Shown: positions 8,954 through 20,674 of the stretch, one piece after another | Layout of the letters: each line of letters starts with the position of its first letter | Position numbering within the stretch: position 1 is the stretch's first letter | Assembly: GCA_964020085.1 (NCBI GenBank) | Contig: OZ026605.1 | Location: 27,510,898 to 27,574,897, forward strand | Reading direction: 5' to 3' | Length of the DNA: 64,000 nt | Origin: Micromussa lordhowensis | Lineage: Eukaryota; Cnidaria; Anthozoa; Scleractinia; Lobophylliidae | Notes under the pieces: model-generated | Database searches by the model: none | What the model saw: only the letters and a program-made list of their open reading frames with translations | What the model was told of the DNA's origin: nothing | Translations under genes and position numbers: made by a program

Positions 8954-11900
8954 ATGAACGACTTAAAAACATTTCAAATCAAAATTGTCACCCTTAATGT
9001 TAGAGGTTTAAACGGGTCCACTAAAAGGCGGTCAATTTTCAGATGGCTACACAATCAAAAAGCACATTTCTATTTTCTGCAAGAAACTTACAGCGATGAA
9101 AAAACAAAAGCTTCGTGGGAAGCAGAGTGGGGTGGAAAGATTTTCTGTAGTCATGGAACAAAACACAGCAAAGGTGTCATGATTTTACTGAACCCAAAGT
9201 ATGACATCGATGTGATAAAATTCGAGAAAGACAACCAGGGAAGATTAATTGTTCTTGATACAAAAATGAATGGCGCAAACTTAGTGCTAATGAACCTTTA
9301 CGCTCCAAACGACATTTCTCAACAGGTACAGTTTTTCGAAAAGGTTATGAATAGGCTCTCAAATTACGCGGATGAAAACATTATAATTGGCGGTGATTTG
9401 AACTGTCCTCTCACTGAGTTGGACAAAATAGGAGGGAAACCTGTAGAAAATAAAAAGCGTGTTAGGGATAAAATTTCCCAATTGTCAAATCTATACTCTT
9501 TGCAAGACGTTTGGCGTGAAATGAATCCCAAAGAGAAACAATTTACCTGGAGAGACAAAGCATATAAAGTCCAGTGCAGGTTGGATTATTTTCTAGCATC
9601 TCCAAACCTTGTTAACCTTGCTAAAGAGTGTAGTATTGTCCACGCACCAGGGTCTGACCACTGCGCTGTTAAACTATTTATTCAGTCAGACTCTCTCAAC
9701 AAAAAAGCTGGGCCGGGATTTTGGAAATTTAACTCATCGCTACTAGAGGATGAAGAGTATATTAATGAATTTAAAGCAAACATTGAAAACTACAGAAATA
9801 AATACTTATATTTAGACGACAAAGGACTTAGATGGGACCTAATGAAAATGGAAGTGCGAGGCTTCACTATCGCTTACGCCAAAAGAAAAGCTAAAAAGAA
9901 GAGGAATGAGGAAAAAAAGTTGCAGGAGCAGCTGAATGAGCTATTGGCCCAGTCTGCACATTGTAAAAATAACCCACTTTTAAGAACAAAGATACAGAGT
10001 ACACAAATGCGCCTCAAACGAATAACAGACCAAAAGGTAATGGGAGCTATCTTAAGAAGCAAAGCAAGATGGGTGGAATACGGTGAGAAAAACACCAGAT
10101 ATTTTCTAAACTTAGAAAAAAAAAAGGGTGAGAAGAAAACCATCACCAAATTGAAATTAAACGATGAAATGGAAACTGAAGATCAGGAGATCATTCTAAG
10201 GGAAGAGGAGAACTTTTACAGAGTTTTATATGAATCGAGTAACATCAATATGGCAACACCAGAAAGCAAGACTTTCTTTGAAAACGAGCTCATTAAACCA
10301 TTAAGCGACGAGAACGCGAATATTTGCGAAGGAAAAATAACTAACGAAGAGTGCAAAAAAGCCTTAAATGAAATGGGAATAGGTAAATCTCCGGGCTCAG
10401 ACGGCCTTACTTCTGAATTTTATAAGCGATTCTGGGATGAAGTTGGTGATGATGTCGTACAAAGTATCAACAACGCCTTTGATAAAGGAGAATTGTCGAT
10501 TTGTCAGAAAAGAGGCATCATCACTCTTCTACCAAAGAAAGACAAACCCACCGATGTCCTAAACAACTTACGTCCAGTTACTTTGCTAAATGTGGACTAT
10601 AAAATTGCTACCAAAGTAATAGCGAACAGATTAGCAAAAGTACTCCCAGACATAATAAGTCCAAATCAAACTGGTTATGTGAAGAATAGATACATTGGCG
10701 AAAATGTCAGACTTATTTTTGACGTTATTGACTATACCAAAGCCAAGCAAACACCAGGCATCGCTCTTTTTCTTGACTTTAAGAAAGCTTTTGATTCAAT
10801 CGAATGGGAGTACTTGCACAAAGTCTTGGATGTTTTTAACTTCAAGCAAGATTTCAAAAGATGGGTTAAAGTGTTTTACACCGATATTTCTAGCTGTGTT
10901 ACAAACAATGGTTTTGCATCCACTTTTTTTAACCTTAAACGCGGAGTACGACAAGGCTGCCCGTTATCAGGACTCCTGTTCGTTCTAGGTATAGAACTGC
11001 TTAATCTTGCATTTCAAACGAATAGCAACATCAAAGGAATAAAGGTCGGAGACAACGAAATAAAAAATACCCTATATGCAGATGACACTACTCTTATTCT
11101 CAGAGATCTAGATTCAGTGCAGACGTCACTTGAGATATTAGAAAATTTCAAAGGATGCTCAGGCTTACAACTGAATAAATCAAAAACGGAGGCCATGTGG
11201 CTGGGCTGCTGGGCAACAAGGATCGACACACCTTTCGAGTTTCGCTGGCCAGAAAATTCTGTTTATGCTTTAGGTATCCATTTCTCCAACGATAGAAGCA
11301 AATGTGAAAGTCTCAATTTTGATAAGAAACTGGAAGATTTGAAAAAAATTCTTAATTCCTGGAAAAGGAGGAAACTGACTCTGCTCGGGAAGATCAACAT
11401 TGTCAAGTCACTTGGGTTGTCTAAACTAATATACAACGCTTCAGTTTTACCATTACCTGAAAATTTCAGCAAAAGGGTTGATAAAACCATATTGGATTTT
11501 ATATGGGATAACAAACCACATAAAATTAAAACAAACACATTAATTGGAGACAGGAATCTGGGCGGATTAAAAATGACTGAGTTTGAGTCGATGAATAAAG
11601 CCTTGAAAGCTTCATGGGTGAGAAGATTCAATACAGAGGGGAACGCACCGTGGAAAATCATCCCAAATTACATGACACGACACCTAGGCGGTTTTACGTT
11701 CTTAATATCATGCAGTTATAAAACCAAAGAACTCAGTTTGAAAAACATCCCTTGCTTCTACTCAGAAATTCTAAATTATTGGGAAATGATAAAAAAAATC
11801 AAAGCTGAAATAGATCAAGAAAAAGCAGATCCATATGACGCCATAATATGGAACAACCATGAAATAAAAATCGCAACTAAGCCAATATATTTTATGAGTC

Positions 11901-12756
11901 TTGGCACAAGGCGGGTGTTACAAAGGTTAAACACCTCTTAAACCCTAATAGTGGAAAATTCCTAACGCATCAAGAATTTGTCAATCTGTTCAAAGTTAAA
12001 TCCAGTTTCACAGTGTACTACGGCCTTCTCAGTGCAATTAAAAATAAATGGAAAATTTCTACTACCGGTAGACAGAGGCAAACAGGGAAACAGAACTGGT
12101 ACGACAATGAAGAAAATCTTTCCAACGCTGCTCTGCACAAAATAATTGTTGAGAAAAAATATCAATCACCTACCAATGAAAACCGAATTATTGGTTACGG
12201 AGTGGAGCCTTCTGAAATCCAAAAACTATATAAATGGCCTTTTTCTGTTACGAAAAATACAAAGTTAATAATGTTTCAATTCAAAATAAACCATAATATC
12301 ATCTACACTAAAGACAAACTGAAAAGAGCAAACATAACACCTGATGATATATGCTACCTATGTAAAAGTGAACAGCATACAACCCAACACATGTTTTTAA
12401 AGTGTTCCCATGTAGCTTTATTTTGGAATGAATTTTTTGACTGGTGGTCGCAAGTCACTAGTGAAAACATTCAGTTACCAGACTCAACAATTTTATACGG
12501 ACCTACAAACCCACTCAAACACCATCAACCCCTAAGCTTGGCTTTGCTGGTGGCAAAATACTTCATTTATAAATGTAACCTTAATGAACAATCGTTACTC
12601 TTCTCACTGTTTAAAATACAATTTCGAGAAAATATAATGACTGAAAGATACATTGCAATAAAAAACAAAACTGCCAAGCTCTTTAATGAGAGATGGAAAT
12701 GCCTTATATTAAAAGACTTTGTTCCAGAAATTTTGCCACCTCCAATGTCTCAATAG
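8954..12756 (+). pseudogene. LINE ORF2 (endonuclease, reverse transcriptase, zinc finger) with one frameshift
   Basis: From ATG 8954 the frame stays open to 11941. The next frame then continues to 12756, so one base change near 11910 separates the parts; the combined product would be about 1,270 residues. The APE-type endonuclease occupies residues about 5-235: TLNVRGLNG, FLQET, LMNLYAPN, IIGGDLNCPL and SDHCAVKL keep the catalytic Asn/Glu/Asp/His set. The RT covers about 440-760: GKSPGSDGL, LRPVTLLNVDYKI, ALFLDFKKAFDSI (motif A), RGVRQGCPLS (motif B) and LYADDTTLIL (motif C). The C-terminal part holds an L1-type CX2CX8HX4C finger (CYLCKSEQHTTQHMFLKC). It would nick DNA and prime reverse transcription at the target. 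The part upstream of ATG 8954 is open back to a TTG only. Confidence 0.9.
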
Positions 12757-12973
12757 AAAAAATTAATTTACTTACTTTGTGTCAACGCTGTCATCAGGGT
12801 TTTCAAATTTCTAATCAGTAGCGACTAGCATTAATTTATTTCTATATCTGTTGTAGTCCTTAAAGTGTTGTCAGTTTTCTTTTTACATGGAATTTACTTT
12901 GCTCTATGTTTCATTGTATTGTAAGAGTTTTTCTTTTAACGAATAAATAAATAAATAACTAAAAAAAAAAAAA

Positions 12974-12987
12974 ATACTTATCTGTGT
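12974..12987. repeat. LINE target-site duplication, 3' copy
   Basis: ATACTTATCTGTGT following the A tail. Its first A cannot be distinguished from the tail, so the real length is 13 or 14 bp. Confidence 0.9.
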
Positions 12988-13624
12988 ATGGTAATAAAGT
13001 AGAAAATCAGTAGAAAATCTAAACACCATAGGACGGGCTAACATAATGCAACTTGACTACATTATAGAGTTGCTTTTTAACTTGCAGTGGGCTATATTCA
13101 CAATTTCATCTTCTCTGGCATATTTGTTTGTCTTCATTTATTCTTTGTAAAATCTCTTACAAGCAGATTTTACACATATGTTCTCTTCTTGGTAATCATT
13201 TCTTTTACCTCTCAAGCATTTGACTGTTTGTTTGGTCTTGTTTACTAATTAAAGACTAATTAATTAGCAAAAGCATTGCCTTCTATGTCTAATTTTTGTT
13301 CATAGCATGATGTACAGATTAACACGTGTTCCGGCTCCAGAGCAAGTCGCTACAATAATGTTTAAAGAGATAAACGAAACTCCTCAAATTAAAGTAAACC
13401 CTTCCTTAAAACTGAAGTCCATATAGGGGGCAAATCTCCTAGAATTCATCAGTTTCCATTGTGACTGAAGGGCTTCTCAAATTATCTGGCAAATTTCTTT
13501 ATAACGACTCTCTTTCCGAAACACTTCAACTCGAACTGAAAATGTTAAATACATTTTATATGTTGATAAATGAAGATGTAGATAAAACAACAAAAAGAGG
13601 CATTCAAACACACATGTTAATCTG
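12988..13624. other. 3' flank of GPCR gene 1
   Basis: AT-rich non-coding DNA that should contain the 3' UTR of the minus-strand receptor gene. Positions about 13560-13645 match a segment at 18470-18545, including GATGTAGATAAAACAACAAA and ACACATGTTAAT. No confident poly(A) signal was identified. Confidence 0.55.
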
Positions 13625-14017
13625 CTAAAAGCAAATCTTATCCCAAAACACTAGATTGAAACTAATTATATAACATATCACTGCGTGGGATTTGTTCCCA
13701 CGGCCGGTTGAGTGGTGGTTGTATCCGCAAGCTGGGTGTGCTGAGTCTCGGGATGAATCCTGGCCGCCAAGGAACAGCATAGCCTTCTCTTGATCTTCTC
13801 GCTGAATTGGTTGTTTCAACAGAGCGTACACAAACGGGTTGACAGCAGAATTGAACAGAATCATTACGTCAGAAATTGCAAGTAAGACGGCGCCAATGTC
13901 GTCTGATATAAAATACAGTAGAACGTATACAAGTTGGCCTGTGCCCCAACTGACTCCAAATATGGCACTGACAGCTACGACCATCAAGGTGACGCGCTTG
14001 CGCACCTTCATGACACC
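13625..14017 (-). CDS. GPCR gene 1, coding exon 4 (TM6-TM7, tail)
   Basis: 393 nt including TAG at 13625-13627. It encodes GVMKVRKRVTLMVV (loop 3/TM6), SWGTGQ, NSAVNPFVYALL (TM7) and a 60-residue tail. The tail does not resemble those of genes 2 and 3, and its last codons (WDKICF) lie inside a segment repeated at 18470-18545. Confidence 0.88.
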   Translation of the reverse strand, partial: GVMKVRKRVTLMVVAVSAIFGVSWGTGQLVYVLLYFISDDIGAVLLAISDVMILFNSAVNPFVYALLKQPIQREDQEKAMLFLGGQDSSRDSAHPACGYNHHSTGRGNKSHAVICYIISFNLVFWDKICF

Positions 14018-17000
14018 CTGTGTATGGGGAAATACAAATCTGATCAAGATGGCAAATGATCAACACTAAGGCCTATTTTGAGGAACCAAATCCGATTGAG
14101 AGAATTATATAAAATCTGATCATCAAAGCTACTTTAATTTCGATGGTCCGTTACCAGCTTCTTCAAGCAATTACGTTTGTGTTCAGATGAAAAAATAAAA
14201 TAAACAAACCAACGACTTAACGAAAGTACTGACCAATGTATTGCAATGGCTATAGTAATCAAAAGGAACGCAAACATCACAAAATTCCGCATAACAATAC
14301 TTGAGCGGAAGGAATTTTGCGTCTCAAAGCTTGGCTTTAAATGGATTTTGTGCCAAAAAGGTTTGAGGGTCCATGAGAAAAAGGCATCGTAAAACGTTGA
14401 AATAGTCGCCAAATGAACTTGAAAATGCTCTGACCGTTCTCAAGATTTAAAACTGAGAAGGTGAACAATGGCTGAACCAACTCTAAGACGAAACTAATGC
14501 CCTCCAGAAGAGCTAAAACTAAATTCTCTATTTTCCAATTGCCCATGATTCACTCTGTATTCCCACATTTGCATAAATTATTTTTGTGAAATGTTCTTGG
14601 AAATATGCAGACCCCCCAAGAGCATTTCACAACAATAGTTTATCCAAATTCGGGGGAGGGGGAGGCATACAGAGTGAATTATGGGTAATTGGAAAATAGA
14701 GAATATAGGGCAATGGGGTTTCATATCACGTTCAGAGGAGAGAGGTTGAGAGTATAGAGAAATTCCTCATCGGAGGGATCTGCACTGGCTTGCAACTCGA
14801 GGAAACAGTTGATGGTTGAATTCTCCTGAGAGTATCAGACTCACTTTCTGTTGTTGGCTGAGTTGGTTTCCGTCATTTCCTTTGAACCACAAAGCGTACA
14901 CGACTCTGGAATACAACCCAATCATCACTATCAAGGGAACAAAAACTCCGACAAACCATGCTACACTGTACGCCTTTCCCATCCAATCCTCTGGCCAGAT
15001 TGACACGCAAGAGATGCCGCTCTTTTTCTCTATCAGGTCCTTTACGATCATCAGTGGAAGATTCAATATTATGGCGCAGGTCCAGGTAACGGGAATGATC
15101 ACCTGAAATTTTTAAGTATAAATCTCATTTCGGTTTACTGCGCTAGGCGATTGGTTTTAAAACTCGCGCTACCAAAACCAACCGTGTTTACTCGTTTCCC
15201 TCCCTTTGCGTCAGCTGCTCATGTTTGTTTCAACTCTCGATAGATTTATTGGATTGTTTATGTCAGGATTTCATAATGAACTATCACGTACACCTTTTCA
15301 ACCACGGCCTGGAAACGTAAGCGAGGAAACGGTGGAGCCTCTTTACTGAATACGGACGCCAAACTGCCGGAACCGAATGCCCGTGTTGTTTAGGTAGAGA
15401 TGAAGGAGATAATGGGTTGCATGTAAATCCTCGTAAATGATATTCAGGCATCAACAAAGCAGCAAGAATAAACAAAAATAGATAAAAAGTATTATAACAA
15501 TAAAAAAGCAATACCCGAGAGAAATCAACGTAAAGGTGCCGGAGGTTTAAGAAATTTCGTGGAAACTAGGCTTGGATGTAAAGGTCGATGCGTAAGTTTT
15601 ATTTATTGCTGCCGTAAAACCAATAGCAAACCAATTAGTTAGCAATTCGGCTTCTAAACCAATGTCAAACCGTAGTAAAACCAAAACCAAAGTAATTGCC
15701 TGATTTCCTTCCACACTCAAATGAAAACTGCTGTAGCACATATTTTCATTGCTATTATCATTCCCTAATTAGAATCCTTTAGACAGAAAAAAAGGAACAA
15801 AAATATAAGGAAGGAGTGTTTAGCACCCACCCTGGCGTTTGAAAGTGCTTGTAAGTAATTAATTATCCATTATCTATGGTTTCATTGAAGTTCGTCATCC
15901 AAACTCACCTTCAGTTTACGCTTTGTAAGATTCCACTTGTTACCATGGGGATACTTTACTGCATAATACCGTTCAATGGCGATTACAATCAGAGTGACAA
16001 TTGCGGAAGCCGACCCAGTCCACGCGACTACTCCTCCTGTCACGGATTTGCATAACACGACACCAAACACCCCGTCAGGGTGATGGGTGAAAGGGAGTTT
16101 GTAGAAAACTCTTGGTGTTATAAACACTGCGTAGATAATATCCGCTACAGCCAGGTTTACGAGCAGATAATTCATGGGATTCCTTTGAAATTAAAGTGTT
16201 TGATAAGTAGATATAAAAAAAAATAAAAAGAGATAAAAGGTAGAGTATTTTTACATTACGTCACGGCTGCCATATTGGTGCCCCAATATAATGAAACGGT
16301 GGCCATGTCGGTGTCCCAAACTAATCCTGTGAGAGTTGAACTCTTTTCTTACGAAAAAATGTTCATTTCGTCATGGCTGCTATAGGAAGGCACAAAGTAA
16401 CCTTACCTAATCCCACTAAATGTATTAGCTATTATATTATTTGTGTGTGAGAGATGGGCTAATCTCACAGCGTATTGTTGATGAAAAATAATAACACATG
16501 ATGAAAATACTTAAAAGTGTCGCGTAAACTTTCATATTGCAGTTGGTAAACATGTTACCCAGGACATCAATTCAATTACTACTCTGTTACAATGGCATTT
16601 TGCTCTGATGTAGTTGATTCGTCGTCATCTCTTTTATTAGTATTCTTTTATTTTATTAACGTTTATTTTAATTTTTTTTGGCGACAACCTGTCTTGGCCT
16701 AATGCAAAAAAAACATCAACAAACAAACAAAGAAACAAAAACACAACACAAAAGTTGGACAAATTAGAACCCGCTCATGTCTCATCCGGGGTAGCTATGC
16801 ACAAACCTCCAAGGTAAATTATTTGTAATTTCAGTACAGTGGACATTGCAGTAACCATAACGAAAACAATAAAGAGGCAAAGAGGGTCCCAAAAAATAGC
16901 GTTACTTGCAGGAAGTCGGCTCATTGCTTACCTCATATCTCTATTTCTTTTGATGATCAAACAAACAATAGAGTTTCCAACGACATCTACAATTACAAGT

Positions 17001-17038
17001 ATGACGAGAACTGCCGTTATACCAGCTGATTCAGACAT
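13625..17038 (-). CDS. GPCR gene 1: class A (rhodopsin-like) receptor, four coding exons
   Basis: A seven-helix plasma-membrane receptor of 343 residues, assembled from minus-strand exons 17038-16932, 16182-15909, 15102-14845 and 14017-13625, all with GT/AG introns. Class A markers: N22 (1.50), D50 (2.50), C80-C159 disulfide pair, E106-R107-Y108 in place of DRY, W134 (4.50), P183 (5.50), Y191 (5.58), W237 (6.48) without the following proline (SWGTG), and NPFVY at 273-277. In-frame TGA lies upstream of the ATG, so the extracellular N-terminus is only a few residues. The introns fall in cytoplasmic loops 1, 2 and 3. It is a diverged paralogue of the plus-strand receptors at 47918 and 55915. Ligand unknown; automatic annotation would probably suggest a neuropeptide-type receptor, which the sequence alone does not prove. 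It should couple to a heterotrimeric G protein. Confidence 0.9.
14523..14704. mobile_element. MITE in intron 3 of GPCR gene 1
   Basis: Terminal inverted repeats of about 39 bp. The left begins ATTCTCTATTTTCCAATTGC and the right ends ATTGGAAAATAGAGAAT; the arms also share the CATGATTCACTCTGTAT / ATACAGAGTGAATTATG core. An inner pair (GAAATGTTCTTGG / CCAAGAGCATTTC) makes a second stem. 182 bp, non-coding. Confidence 0.8.
14705..14844 (-). other. Remainder of intron 3, GPCR gene 1
   Basis: Intron 3 runs 14018-14844. Apart from the MITE it holds no recognised element. Confidence 0.6.
14845..15102 (-). CDS. GPCR gene 1, coding exon 3 (TM4-TM5)
   Basis: 258 nt, phase 0 at both ends. It encodes TM4 (PVTWTCAIILN), ECL2 with the disulfide cysteine (GISCVSIWPE), and TM5 with FVPLIVMIGLYSRVVY, retaining the TM5 proline that genes 2 and 3 lack. 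It is one codon longer than in those genes. Confidence 0.92.
15103..15908 (-). other. Intron 2 of GPCR gene 1
   Basis: 806 nt, GTGAGT donor and TTTCAG acceptor, no gene inside. Open frames at 15284-15511 and 15547-15741 are unsupported. Confidence 0.75.
15909..16182 (-). CDS. GPCR gene 1, coding exon 2 (TM2-TM3)
   Basis: 274 nt, entered in phase 2 and left in phase 0 (AAG|GTGAGT). It encodes NPMNYLLVNLAVADIIYAV (TM2), the ECL1/TM3 cysteine (VLCKSV), ERYYAV and loop 2. Confidence 0.92.
16183..16931 (-). other. Intron 1 of GPCR gene 1
   Basis: 749 nt, GTAAGC donor and TTCAAAG acceptor, AT-rich with an A/C-rich run near 16705-16750. Nothing else recognised. Confidence 0.75.
16932..17038 (-). 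CDS. GPCR gene 1, coding exon 1 (TM1)
   Basis: 107 nt from ATG 17038 to the donor AG|GTAAGC. It encodes TM1 with the GN pair and ends KRNRDM plus two bases of an arginine codon (phase 2). A good acceptor (TTTTGTATAG, exon base 17069) lies 31 nt before the ATG, so at least one untranslated 5' exon must exist further upstream (higher coordinates). Confidence 0.88.
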
Positions 17039-17069
17039 GCTTGAAGGATTTCAGCGTTGGTTATGAAAC

Positions 17070-18364
17070 CTATACAAAATGAAAGAAAATAACGTGAAAA
17101 ATAAAGTATCTACGCAGCTAAAATGTCTGTGGCTTACGTTATACAGTGAAACTGGTCCCGGCTGCTGTGGCAGGTGCTAAGAAACATAACTGAACTTACG
17201 GTTCTCTCTCTAGAGATGTGATAGGAACAACTTGAATCAAACTGGATTTGCTTCCATTGACTTCAAAATCAAACTCCCAAAAAGTTAAATCAATGCTTGC
17301 TTGGGCTGGATCAGTGTAGCACCAAATAGAGCACAGGTGGTTCAGTTAATTAAGCTCGATTAGTTTTTTGTTAGCCTTTTTTATTGGAAACGCTGGGCGT
17401 AAACAGGCTGGAAAGCAAATGTGTACCTCATTTGTCATTTCATCTTAGCGTTAACAAATGTTGACCTTGAGCAATTTGTCAATATTAATTCTCGGTTACG
17501 TCTTAAGCAAAGCTAGTCCTCAAAACATGAATCCTTTAATTAAATGCTGGATAACTGTAAATGTGGGTGTTTCAATAAGTACGACAGTTTCTTCTCTCAT
17601 TTAATTTGTAAGGAAACACGCAAATGTCTGATTTCGGGCGAAAAGGAGTTAGTTATGTGTACCGGGCGTAAATATTCTTATGGGTTTGGATCCTTTCGAA
17701 ATGGTTATATGATTCCTCACTTGATCGTCTTCTTTTTTCCAACGTATTAACTAACGATGGTTTTCTCTCACTTACTTTAAAGCGCTGTTAAAGGCTATCT
17801 GGATGAGTAATTTTACAGCCCAGTCTGTAGGTCAATTTTTGGCCGCGCTATCTGTTCGGTCATTCTGCGGGAACTTGAGGCTTTTTTGTTCACTTGCCGA
17901 AATTCTTAGATCTTATTGCCCTTCTGAAAATTATAGCTTACCCTTTTTGGTACTGAACAGAAACTTTTTTATCAATCTGAAAGCAACAGTCATTAGATTC
18001 TCATATCACGAAATTTTCAAAACGAAGCATATAAAATGAAAATTCAGAGTAAAATAACTTTATGAGCTAGACTTCTTGAAACCTTAAAAGGTACGTTAAG
18101 GCAGTGAAATGACCATATAAAAGAGACAGTGTTGAACGTGGGTGGATTTGATTTGCGAATTTTGTTTAAAATTCATATAATGTCATTTCCACAAAATAGT
18201 TAACTAAAAGAGTCCTTTGCTGTTAGAATCACGTAAATAAAATCATATAAATCATGAAATAACTAAAAAAGCCTATCCTTACCTTAATGAGCTGAAAGAG
18301 TATTTCAAAAATATGAAACAGTTTAAGCAATCCCTCAAAAATATATTATTAAAGTAATGCCAAC
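17070..18364. other. Upstream region of GPCR gene 1
   Basis: Non-coding, beginning at the acceptor at 17070-17071. An untranslated first exon or promoter of gene 1 may lie here or in the repeat array beyond; no TATA-like or other decisive element was recognised. Open frames at 17544-17750 and 17803-18039 lack support. Confidence 0.5.
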
Positions 18365-20575
18365 ATGACTGGAACGGCAGACGACTTAACAGTTTGCGGG
18401 TGATTGTATATTTCGATATTTACTTTAAAACAATCCTTTTGCTGATTATACATGTACATGCAGATGTAGATGAAGATGTAGATAAAACAACAAAAAGAGT
18501 CATTCATACACACATGTTAATTTGGTAAAAGCAAGTCATATGCCTCGCGTACTAATATTTAAAATTTTGACATGTTCAAAAAGGCACGACCTTCACCAAG
18601 GTTTTTTAATATGTTGTGTAAATAACTTGTTACGAGAAGACGTACGGTCTTGCTGGAAACTGCATTCAAATTTAATTATTGAGAAGCACACGAATTAATT
18701 TAACCACTTTAACAAAGCGAGTGAAGTCGGTCAACATTTCAAATTTTAATTTTAGCGTATGACGTAAGTGGTAGGAAGATAAATTAATCATGATAAATGT
18801 GAAATAAGGGGGAAATCAATAAGTTCTACGACATACGATTTCTATTGGTGCTCACTATTCTGTTTTTCGTAGATCGTATGTGTTTTAAGCTGTTTCGGTG
18901 TCTGCCCAAATTTTAGTTTATCCTTTAGTTGCTAATAATAAGCGAAATTTAGAAATACAATTTACAATGAATATCAACCCCAAAATTCGAGGCTTAGATG
19001 TCATCTTCACAAAATAAATTAAAAAATACATGACGGTAAGGTTTGTTCAGTAAATAATAGTAAATCGAAATAACAATTACGCGTTACAGGTGCTCATTAC
19101 AAAGCAACAAAAAGGGACCTTTCTCAAGTTTGTTTGTAATTAGGTCTGGTAATCGATTATTTTTCTGATATATTATTATTTAACTCACGCGCAAAACTAT
19201 TGACGACTCGCCTGTGCAAATATAACCAAAATTACCGTTATTTTTATTATTTTTCAACTTGGTAATGTGTCAAGATGGCATCAAGATGCCTTTTTTGTTG
19301 TTGTTGTGTGTAAAATTGTTTTAATTGCATCTTTTACGCTGTTTCATCACCCTTGCCTATTTATTATAAAGCCCATTGCTTTACTTCAAAATTTCAATTG
19401 CATTAACCTGAATTGTTATACAGGTGGAGTTAAGTTGGATCTAACTAATACTCTTATTATTTGATCTATGGTCACGTGGCAATGGCTAAATGTGCATGTT
19501 GCCCGGCGGGCGAAAATTAAAAAAAAAAAAACCAACAACAAAAGGAACTAGCCGGATTTTCTTCGTTTTGTAAAGCAGTATAGGCAATAATGTATAAACC
19601 TCACTTCGCTACAACTTACTACTATTAGTTGACCACGTTTTCCGTTACGAAAGCGTTTTACTTACCTTGAATTTCAAATAATTATAATGAATTCAGCTTT
19701 TTGTAGAAGCGTTTGTTGCTGACGGAGAAAGTATATTTTTTGCAGTTGTAGAAAAAAAAAATGAATTTTAAAATTTAGGAGTCTTCTTTAATTAAACATC
19801 TAAACGTATCTGACAACATTTTGAAAAATTCCGTGTATGATCATGCAAAGAAAAAAATATGGCAACCAAAACCAGCTATAGTCACAGTACGGTGCACATT
19901 GCCAATTCATGTTAATAGTGGCCGCTAAGTTAACTCGCTCTAAAAACTATTACTCGAACTGTTAACCAAAGAAAAGGAACGTGGACACAAGTCGGTTAGC
20001 AGTTTCACGTTAGCCGTCTGCCCATATTTGGGACTTAAGATTCGCGGGCTAAATAGCCGGCTGCCATGTTTGTTTTCATTCGTTCGTTCACTTCTGTTTT
20101 AACTGAGAAATCATCTTCAAAATTACGTTCCTATGAAAAAGAATTCGATAGTTAATTAGCGAAATAGTTTTTAAAAATAGTATTTCCTCTCAAACGTGGG
20201 ATTGTGATGTTTTAGGGTACAAAAAACCTTGCGGTAAATCGCTTACCTCTAGAACTTGGTCTAGCCGTACAAACGTGAACCTCAAACGGCAAACCTGACG
20301 CCAACGCACTGATCACGTGACTTCTTGACGTTCGCAGTTCGCGGTAAATGCCGAAAAACCTCGATCTTAAGGTCTCTAATGTGTGGTTGAGAAGAGTAAA
20401 GTGCACACAAGGGGCAGCTATTCAAAAAGAAGCTGTAGCTTTGTGCATTTAGCCTAGATATCGAGTTCCTAGCCAACTGATATGGGAGATGACAGTTTTC
20501 CCAGTTTGTCTTGAGCAGAGATGTGATCCTCATGGTTTGTTAATGTGGTTTATCAACAATTAATTAGAGGATTTC
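18365..20575. repeat. Diverged array unit A
   Basis: About 2.2 kb whose landmarks recur in the same order in units B and C: GGAACGGCAGACGACTTAAC near 18371, ATTTAAAATTTTGACATGTT near 18558, TGAATTGTTATACAGGTGGA near 19409, the donor-like CTTACCTTGAATTTCAA at 19661-19677, AAAATATGGCAACCAAAACC near 19853, GGCCGCTAAGTTAACTCGCT near 19920, and TTAATGTGGTTTATCAAC near 20541. No coding function is evident. Confidence 0.65.
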
Positions 20576-20674
20576 TGTGGGGTGATTGGCCCTACCTTAC
20601 TTTAGAAGATGCAGCAGAACTTTTTTTTAAATTATTATTTTAGTAGATTCCAAACATATATAACTTTGAGGTGT
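20576..20674. other. Spacer between units A and B
   Basis: About 100 bp of AT-rich sequence with nothing recognised. Confidence 0.4.

Larger units (their letters stand above)
7491..12987 (+). mobile_element. Full-length L1-like LINE with target-site duplication
   Basis: A non-LTR retrotransposon of about 5.5 kb, bounded by the 14-bp direct repeat ATACTTATCTGTGT (7491-7504 and 12974-12987). Order: short 5' UTR (7505-7647), ORF1, a 454-bp spacer, ORF2 (endonuclease, RT, C-terminal zinc finger), 3' UTR, a TAAATAAATAAATAA tract and a poly(A) tail (about 12960-12973). The intact target duplication and full 5' end mean it was inserted complete and not long ago. One frameshift in ORF2 is the only clear disabling lesion. 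The two-ORF layout places it with L1/Tx1-like elements. Confidence 0.92.
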
